From: Actinomycetes bacterium | GTDB lineage: Bacteria; Actinomycetota; Acidimicrobiia; Acidimicrobiales; Microtrichaceae | DNA: 17,081 nucleotides | Assembly: GCA_023392475.1 (NCBI GenBank) | Contig: JAEVZA010000015.1 | Coordinates: 1-17,081 of the forward strand | Reading direction: 5' to 3' | Shown here: one piece after another, positions 13,238 through 17,081 of the stretch | Numbering within the stretch: the first letter of the stretch is position 1 | Layout of the letters: every line of letters begins with the position of its first letter | The notes under the pieces: model-generated | The model's input: the letters and a program-made list of their open reading frames with translations, nothing else | Database searches by the model: none | Told to the model about the DNA's origin: nothing | Program-made: the position numbers and the translations under genes

Positions 13238-14146
13238 ATGGACGCGGACGGATCCCTCCAGCCCGGCATCCTCGACGAGTCGCCCGTGTGCCACTGGGTG
13301 CAGCAGTACGAGGTGGTCCCCGGGGTCGACGTGGGCGCGCTGCGGGCCGCGATCGGCGAGGTCCGTGGCCTCGACGGCGCCGAGCGCGGGCCGGAGCGGC
13401 TCGTCGTCGCGATCGGGGCCTCCCTGCTCGGCACGCTCGCGCCCGGCGAGATGCCCGCCGGCATGCGCCCCTACACCGACGTCCGCGGCACCGACGGCCA
13501 CGTGGCCCCCGCGACCCAGGACGACCTGCTCGTGTGGCTGTCGTCGTCGACGGCCGACCGCAACCTCTCGGGCGCCTGGCTGGTCCGCGGCGCGCTCGAC
13601 GGGCTCGCCGAGCTGCGTGAGGAGACGCCGGGGTTCCAGTACTTCGACCACCAGGACCTGACCGGGTTCGAGGACGGGACGGAGAACCCGACCGGTGACG
13701 AGCGCGTCGAGGTCGCCTGCATCCCGGCCGGTCCGTCGGCGGGCGGCTCGTTCGTGCTGGCCATGCGGTGGATCCACGACCTCGCGGCCTTCGAGCGGCT
13801 CGCGGCCGACGAGCAGGAGCTCGTGTTCGGCCGCACCCGGGACGGCTCCGTGGAGCTCGACCCGATGCCCGAGCGCGCGCACGTCGAGCGGGTGGTGATG
13901 GATGACGCCGACGGCGAGGAGCGGGAGATCTACCGGCGCTCCTTCCCGTACGGGACGACGTCCGAGCTCGGCCTGTTCTTCCTCGCCTTCAACGCCGACC
14001 TCGCGACGTTCCACGACATGCTGGAGCGCATGTACGGCGTGGCCGACGGCGCGCGGGACCGGCTGACCGACGTGTCTCGCGCCGTGTCGGGGGCGTACTA
14101 CGTCGCGCCGCCCGTCGGCGTGCTCGACGCGATCGTGGCGGGGTGA
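13238..14146 (+). CDS. DyP-type haem peroxidase (YfeX-like)
   Basis: A 302-residue dye-decolorising peroxidase, close in length to E. coli YfeX. The family motif GFEDGTENP (143-151) supplies the distal Asp146. His215 (PERAHVERV) matches the proximal haem ligand, and Arg234 or Arg233 in RRSFPYG matches the distal arginine. The C-terminal LGLFFLAFNADLATFHDMLERM is typical. These enzymes use hydrogen peroxide to oxidise dyes, porphyrinogens or other organics. No Tat or Sec signal is seen, so it is probably cytoplasmic, and no encapsulin gene is next to it. The ATG at 13238 gives the natural N-terminus; the open frame further upstream is antisense to dusB. It lacks a ribosome binding site and probably starts leaderless. 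Confidence 0.95.
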   Translation: MDADGSLQPGILDESPVCHWVQQYEVVPGVDVGALRAAIGEVRGLDGAERGPERLVVAIGASLLGTLAPGEMPAGMRPYTDVRGTDGHVAPATQDDLLVWLSSSTADRNLSGAWLVRGALDGLAELREETPGFQYFDHQDLTGFEDGTENPTGDERVEVACIPAGPSAGGSFVLAMRWIHDLAAFERLAADEQELVFGRTRDGSVELDPMPERAHVERVVMDDADGEEREIYRRSFPYGTTSELGLFFLAFNADLATFHDMLERMYGVADGARDRLTDVSRAVSGAYYVAPPVGVLDAIVAG

Positions 14147-14161
14147 GCTCGCGGTGGTGCG

Positions 14162-14190
14162 TTGCCCGCCCCCGGGGACGGCGGTAGGCT
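14162..14190 (+). promoter_or_regulatory. Promoter of the leucine leader and leuA
   Basis: TTGCCC (14162-14167) and TAGGCT (14185-14190) are separated by 17 bases, the ideal spacing for a housekeeping-sigma promoter. The expected start site, about 8 bases after the -10, falls on the leader ATG at 14199, implying a leaderless leader peptide. Confidence 0.6.
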
Positions 14191-14198
14191 CGGAGCCG

Positions 14199-14234
14199 AT
14201 GCGCACCGCGACCACCCTCCTCCTGCTCATGTAG
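14199..14234 (+). CDS. leuL: Leucine leader peptide (attenuator)
   Basis: ATG to TAG encodes MRTATTLLLLM, with four Leu codons in a row (CTC CTC CTG CTC). It lies between the promoter and a strong terminator hairpin in front of leuA, the classical layout of amino-acid attenuation. When charged leucyl-tRNA is scarce a ribosome would pause on the Leu codons and alter folding of the RNA behind it. The start codon coincides with the predicted transcription start, so translation is probably leaderless; only a poor CGGAG lies 3 bases upstream. Confidence 0.85.
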   Translation: MRTATTLLLLM

Positions 14235-14262
14235 GCGAGCCCGCCCCACACAGCGGCTCGCC
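14234..14262 (+). promoter_or_regulatory. Attenuator stem immediately after the leader peptide
   Basis: GGCGAGCC (14234-14241) pairs perfectly with GGCTCGCC (14255-14262), leaving a 13-base loop. Its 5' arm begins in the leader stop codon, so a ribosome stalled at the Leu codons or resting on the stop would open it. It abuts the terminator stem without overlapping it. Confidence 0.6.
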
Positions 14263-14299
14263 GAACCTCCTGCGCCAACGCAGGAGGTTCTTCGGTTTT
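14263..14299 (+). terminator. Intrinsic terminator of the leu attenuator
   Basis: A perfect 12-bp stem (14263-14274 with 14279-14290, GAACCTCCTGCG and its complement) closes a CCAA loop and is followed by TTCGGTTTT. It lies before leuA and after the leader peptide, so it should end transcription when leucine is plentiful. Eight bases of its 5' arm, CCTCCTGC, are repeated in the leader's Leu codons (14219-14226), which can therefore compete for the 3' arm. Confidence 0.85.
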
Positions 14300-14327
14300 C
14301 GGGGCAGGGACGCCTCGGGGCGCACCG

Positions 14328-14390
14328 ACCAGCCAGCCGGGCCAGCCAGGCCAGTCCAGACCAGCCAGACCAGCCAGACCAGCCAGCACC
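14328..14390. repeat. C/A-rich tandem repeat in the leuA leader RNA
   Basis: The 9-base unit ACCAGCCAG occurs three times perfectly in tandem (14360-14386) and once at 14328-14336, with degenerate copies between. The stretch contains a single T and is C-rich with isolated Gs, so the RNA would be largely unstructured. It lies between the attenuator terminator and the leuA ribosome binding site. Confidence 0.85.
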
Positions 14391-14416
14391 AGACCCACAC
14401 GAGACAGGACACCGCC

Positions 14417-16144
14417 ATGTCAGGTACCTCGCCCACGAAGATGCCCTTCGAGAAGTACCGGCCGTTCCTCCCCCTCTCCCCGGAGCAGGGCGGGTCGGCC
14501 AACGGCGGCCTCCTCGACCGCTCGTGGCCGAACGAGGTCCTGGACCGGGCCCCCTCGTGGTGCTCGGTCGACCTGCGCGACGGCAACCAGGCGCTGATCG
14601 ACCCGATGGACCCGGTCCGCAAGATGACGATGTTCACCACGCTGGTGGACATGGGGTTCAAGGAGATCGAGGTGGGCTTCCCCTCGGCCTCCCAGCCCGA
14701 CTTCGACTTCCTCCGGGAGATCATCGAGGGCGACCGCATCCCCGACGACGTGACCGTGCAGGTCCTGGTGCAGTGCCGCGCCGACCTCATCGAGCGCACC
14801 TACGAGGCCCTGCAGGGGGCCGACCGGGCGATCGTCCACTTCTACAACTCGACCTCCGTGCTGCAGCGCAAGGTCGTGTTCGGCAAGGACCGCGGCGGCA
14901 TCACGCAGATCGCGACCGACGCCGCCCGCCTGGTGCGCAAGTACCAGGACACGTTGCCCGGGACGGACATCCGCTACGAGTACTCGCCCGAGTCGTTCAC
15001 CGGCACGGAGCCCGACTACGCGATCGAGATCTCGGCCGCGGTCATGGACGCGCTCGACCTCGGCCCGGAGGAGCGCGTGATCATCAACGTGCCGGCCACG
15101 GTCGAGATGTACCTGCCCAACATCTACGCGGACGTCATCGAGTACGTGCACCGCAACATGCCGAACCGCGAGCAGGTGGTCCTGTCCCTGCACCCGCACA
15201 ACGACCGCGGCACCGCGGTCGCCGCGGCGGAGATGGGGCTGCTGGCCGGCGCGGACCGCGTGGAGGGCACGCTGTTCGGCAACGGCGAGCGGACCGGCAA
15301 CGTCGACCTCGTCACGATCGGGCTGAACCTGTTCACCCAGGGCGTCGACCCCGAGCTCGACTTCTCCGACATCGACGCGCTGCGCCGCACCGCCGAGTAC
15401 TGCAACCGGCTGCCGGTGCACGAGCGCCACCCGTACGTCGGCGACCTCGTCTACACGGCGTTCTCGGGCTCGCACCAGGACGCCATCAAGAAGGGCACCG
15501 AGGCGCTCGGCGTCGGCCCCGCCGGTGGCACGGACGAGTACGACGCGTGGGAGGTGCCGTACCTGCCCATCGACCCGGCGCACCTCGGTCGCACCTACGA
15601 CGCCGTCATCCGCGTGAACAGCCAGTCCGGCAAGGGCGGCGTCGCCTACGTGATGAAGGCCGAGTACGGCCTCGACCTCCCTCGCCGCCTGCAGATCGAG
15701 TTCTCGAAGAACATCCAGCACGTCGCCGAGGACACCGGCACGGAGATCACGCCGTCGCAGATGTGGGAGGCCTTCGAGGCCGCCTACCTCACCGAGCCGG
15801 AGGGCGGGATCGTCTTCCGCGCCGCGGAGGCCACCACCACGGCCGAGCGCTCGAAGGTCACCGCGCAGCTCGTGGTCGAAGGCGAACCCCGCACGGTGGT
15901 GGGCGAGGGCGGCGGCCCGATCTCCGCGTTCGTCCACGCGCTGGCCGAGGGCCTCGGCGTCGAGGTCGAGGTGGTCGACTACTCGGAGCACGCCGTGTCG
16001 GCGGGCACCGACGCCACCGCGGCGGCCTTCGTCGAGGCGAAGGCCCCCGACGGCACGGTGCGCTGGGGCGTCGCTCTCGACGAGTCGATCCTCACCGCGT
16101 CGCTGAAGGCCGTGGTCTCCGCGGTCAACCGCCACCGCGCCTGA
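14417..16144 (+). CDS. leuA: 2-isopropylmalate synthase (LeuA type 2)
   Basis: A 575-residue enzyme condensing acetyl-CoA with 2-oxoisovalerate, the committed step of leucine synthesis. It is of the longer actinobacterial/fungal type. The catalytic barrel has SVDLRDGNQALIDPM (50-64; Arg54, metal-ligand Asp55), the HPHNDRG metal site (His259, His261) and GTLFGNGERTGNVDL (284-298). The subdomain segment GKGGVAYVM (405-413) follows, and the C-terminal regulatory domain for leucine feedback (about 440-570) has GEGGGPISAFVHAL. The ATG at 14417 has AGGA seven bases upstream and starts the usual MPFEKYRPF region. The frame is open back to 14162 only because it crosses the attenuator. Expression is probably controlled by the leucine leader in front of it. 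Confidence 0.97.
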   Translation: MSGTSPTKMPFEKYRPFLPLSPEQGGSANGGLLDRSWPNEVLDRAPSWCSVDLRDGNQALIDPMDPVRKMTMFTTLVDMGFKEIEVGFPSASQPDFDFLREIIEGDRIPDDVTVQVLVQCRADLIERTYEALQGADRAIVHFYNSTSVLQRKVVFGKDRGGITQIATDAARLVRKYQDTLPGTDIRYEYSPESFTGTEPDYAIEISAAVMDALDLGPEERVIINVPATVEMYLPNIYADVIEYVHRNMPNREQVVLSLHPHNDRGTAVAAAEMGLLAGADRVEGTLFGNGERTGNVDLVTIGLNLFTQGVDPELDFSDIDALRRTAEYCNRLPVHERHPYVGDLVYTAFSGSHQDAIKKGTEALGVGPAGGTDEYDAWEVPYLPIDPAHLGRTYDAVIRVNSQSGKGGVAYVMKAEYGLDLPRRLQIEFSKNIQHVAEDTGTEITPSQMWEAFEAAYLTEPEGGIVFRAAEATTTAERSKVTAQLVVEGEPRTVVGEGGGPISAFVHALAEGLGVEVEVVDYSEHAVSAGTDATAAAFVEAKAPDGTVRWGVALDESILTASLKAVVSAVNRHRA

Positions 16145-16181
16145 CGGCGGCGGCGGGACGACCCACCGGACCGTTCTGCGG

Positions 16182-16213
16182 TGCGAGAGCGCGTGGAAGA
16201 GCGTGCGCTCGCA
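16182..16213. terminator. Imperfect hairpin between convergent leuA and the CBS-domain gene
   Basis: TGCGAG (16182-16187) pairs with CTCGCA (16208-16213). After one mismatch the stem continues for about five or six more pairs, including wobble pairs. It lies 38 bases after the leuA stop. No T-run follows on either strand, so it is at best a non-canonical or bidirectional terminator. Confidence 0.35.
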
Positions 16214-16263
16214 TCACAGGACGCGGGTGGGGCAGCTCGTGGGCGGGAAGGGGCGCGGGCGCC

Positions 16264-16698
16264 TCAGCGCCCGGTCGAGATGTAGTCCTGGAGCTGCTGC
16301 GTCTCCGCCTCGAGCTGGGTGAGCCGCGCCTTCACCACGTCGCCGATGCTCACGATGCCGACGAGCCCGCCGTCGGTGACCACGGGCAGGTGGCGGTGGC
16401 GGTGATCGGTCATGAGGCGGGCGAGCGTCTCGAGGCCGTCGTCGGGCGAGCACGTGCGCACGTCCACGGTCATGACGTCGGCCACCGGCTCGTGGAGCAC
16501 GGCCTCGCCGCGCTCCGCCAGCCGCCGCACGACGTCGCGCTCGGAGAGGATCCCCTCGATGGCGCGTCCGTCGGACGACACGACGAGGGCGCCGACCCCG
16601 TGCAGGCGCAGCTCGTCGACGGCGGTCGAGATGGCGGCGTCGGGCGCGATGGTCGCCACCGCGGCGCCTTTGGCGGACAGGATCGTCGACACCCTCAT
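16264..16698 (-). CDS. Protein with two CBS domains
   Basis: A 144-residue protein made of a CBS pair. CBS1 (about 8-65) contains TIAPDAAISTAVDELRLHGVGALVV and the ILSERDVVRRL end; CBS2 (about 72-127) contains VMTVDVRTCSPDDGLETLARLM, HRHLPVV and IVSIGDVVK. A short C-terminal helix LTQLEAETQQLQDYI follows. Such stand-alone CBS pairs bind adenosyl nucleotides (AMP, ATP, SAM) and act as energy sensors or regulators; the mycobacterial Hrp1 protein is of similar size. The ligand here is unknown. The ATG at 16698 is chosen because GGGGG lies 6 bases upstream and the CBS fold starts there; a longer frame to 16782 crosses the promoter. It converges on leuA. Confidence 0.9.
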   Translation of the reverse strand: MRVSTILSAKGAAVATIAPDAAISTAVDELRLHGVGALVVSSDGRAIEGILSERDVVRRLAERGEAVLHEPVADVMTVDVRTCSPDDGLETLARLMTDHRHRHLPVVTDGGLVGIVSIGDVVKARLTQLEAETQQLQDYISTGR

Positions 16699-16745
16699 GG
16701 CAGACCCCCGTTCGGTCGTCCGGCTCGTCCCCCCGCCGCACCGAC

Positions 16746-16775
16746 AGTATGGCCACGCGCGCGGCCCTGTGTCAC
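16746..16775 (-). promoter_or_regulatory. Candidate promoter of the CBS-domain gene
   Basis: On the minus strand GTGACA (16775-16770) and CATACT (16751-16746) are 18 bases apart. Transcription would begin about 40 bases before the ATG at 16698, leaving a leader with a GGGGG ribosome binding site. Confidence 0.45.
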
Positions 16776-16888
16776 CCGTCACTGCACCTTCCCCACCGCG
16801 CCCGGTCCCAGCACCGCCGAACCCGTGACGTGCGGGAGCCCCGCGGGGTGCCGACCGGAACGTCGGTGCCGCCCGCCATCATGTGGGG

Positions 16889-17081
16889 GTGGACGCCCGC
16901 AACCGACTCGCCGACGCCGTCGACGCCATGGACCACCGCGCGCCGGGCCTCGTGCGGTTCCTCGCGAGCCTCCGGTGGGGCGGCCTCCGCACGGTCCGCC
17001 CCGACCGCTCCACGTGGGCCGGCGTGGTCGTCGGCGGGGCGGCGGCCGGGCTCACGGCGCGCGAGCTGATCGGTGCGGCCG
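16889..17081 (+). CDS. Unrecognised protein, start of gene only (runs off the right edge)
   Basis: From a GTG at 16889 the frame is open for 64 codons to the edge. The product begins with an amphipathic helix-like stretch (NRLADAVDAMDHRAPGLVRF), then LASLRWGGLRTVRPDRSTW, and then a small-residue hydrophobic segment (AGVVVGGAAAGLTARELIGAA) that could be a membrane helix. I do not recognise the family. An in-frame GTG at 16883 is an equal start candidate; a CATCAT -10-like hexamer at 16877-16882 favours a leaderless start nearby. Of the frames open here, this one has the most protein-like composition; a second one ending at 17069 is Ser/Arg/Pro-rich and looks like a shadow. The call is tentative because the gene is cut. 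Confidence 0.5.
   Translation, partial: MDARNRLADAVDAMDHRAPGLVRFLASLRWGGLRTVRPDRSTWAGVVVGGAAAGLTARELIGAA

Noticed and set aside
13220..14398. 393-codon N-terminal extension of dusB
   Set aside because: Antisense to the peroxidase and leucine leader; Dus homology begins only after the GTG at 13219.
14162..14416. 85-codon N-terminal extension of leuA
   Set aside because: The frame runs through the promoter, leader peptide and terminator; the ATG at 14417 has a ribosome binding site and gives the usual LeuA N-terminus.
16749..17069. 106-codon plus-strand frame at the right end
   Set aside because: Ser/Thr/Pro/Arg-rich composition typical of a shadow frame; the overlapping frame from 16889 has better protein character and stays open to the edge.

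Overview
The window is very GC-rich DNA with strongly G/C-ending codons, GTG as well as ATG starts, and several genes whose start codon follows a TANNNT-like -10 box directly with no ribosome binding site. With a SARP-type regulator, a Kdp system and a type-2 leuA behind a leucine leader peptide, this suggests an actinobacterium, possibly a deep branch such as Acidimicrobiia. That placement is inference; no rRNA or other phylogenetic marker is present.

Layout. 1-664 (minus) is the 5' part of a SARP/AfsR-type regulator running off the left edge; it diverges from a leaderless-looking amidase (761-2167). From 2292 to 11343 lies a plus-strand potassium-uptake cluster: a stand-alone DUF4118/GAF-like protein resembling the middle of KdpD, a 66-residue single-pass membrane protein, kdpF, kdpA, kdpB, kdpC, and the kdpD/kdpE two-component pair. 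KdpFABC is the high-affinity K+ pump; KdpD senses K+/turgor and KdpE switches on the operon. Most junctions overlap by 1 or 4 bases. The two that do not (kdpA-kdpB, kdpC-kdpD) can each be bridged by a tiny ORF overlapping the upstream stop and the downstream start, so the chain of stop/start overlaps may be unbroken from the 66-residue gene to kdpE.

kdpE ends inside the first copy of a 21-bp direct repeat, which separates it from a convergent minus-strand pair, dusB (tRNA dihydrouridine synthase) and maf (nucleotide pyrophosphatase), that overlap by 8 bases. dusB diverges from a DyP-type peroxidase with only 18 bases between the start codons and an apparently shared, near-symmetric -10 element. 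Next comes a leucine biosynthesis unit: a promoter, an 11-codon leader peptide with four consecutive Leu codons, a 12-bp terminator hairpin, a C/A-rich tandem repeat and leuA. A convergent two-CBS-domain protein gene and the start of an unrecognised plus-strand ORF close the window.

No CRISPR array, transposase, phage gene, rRNA or tRNA is visible. Most of the window is ordinary housekeeping. The unusual parts are the kdp junction ORFs, the extra KdpD-like sensor fragment, the direct repeat at the kdpE end, the leucine leader and the compact dusB/peroxidase divergent promoter.
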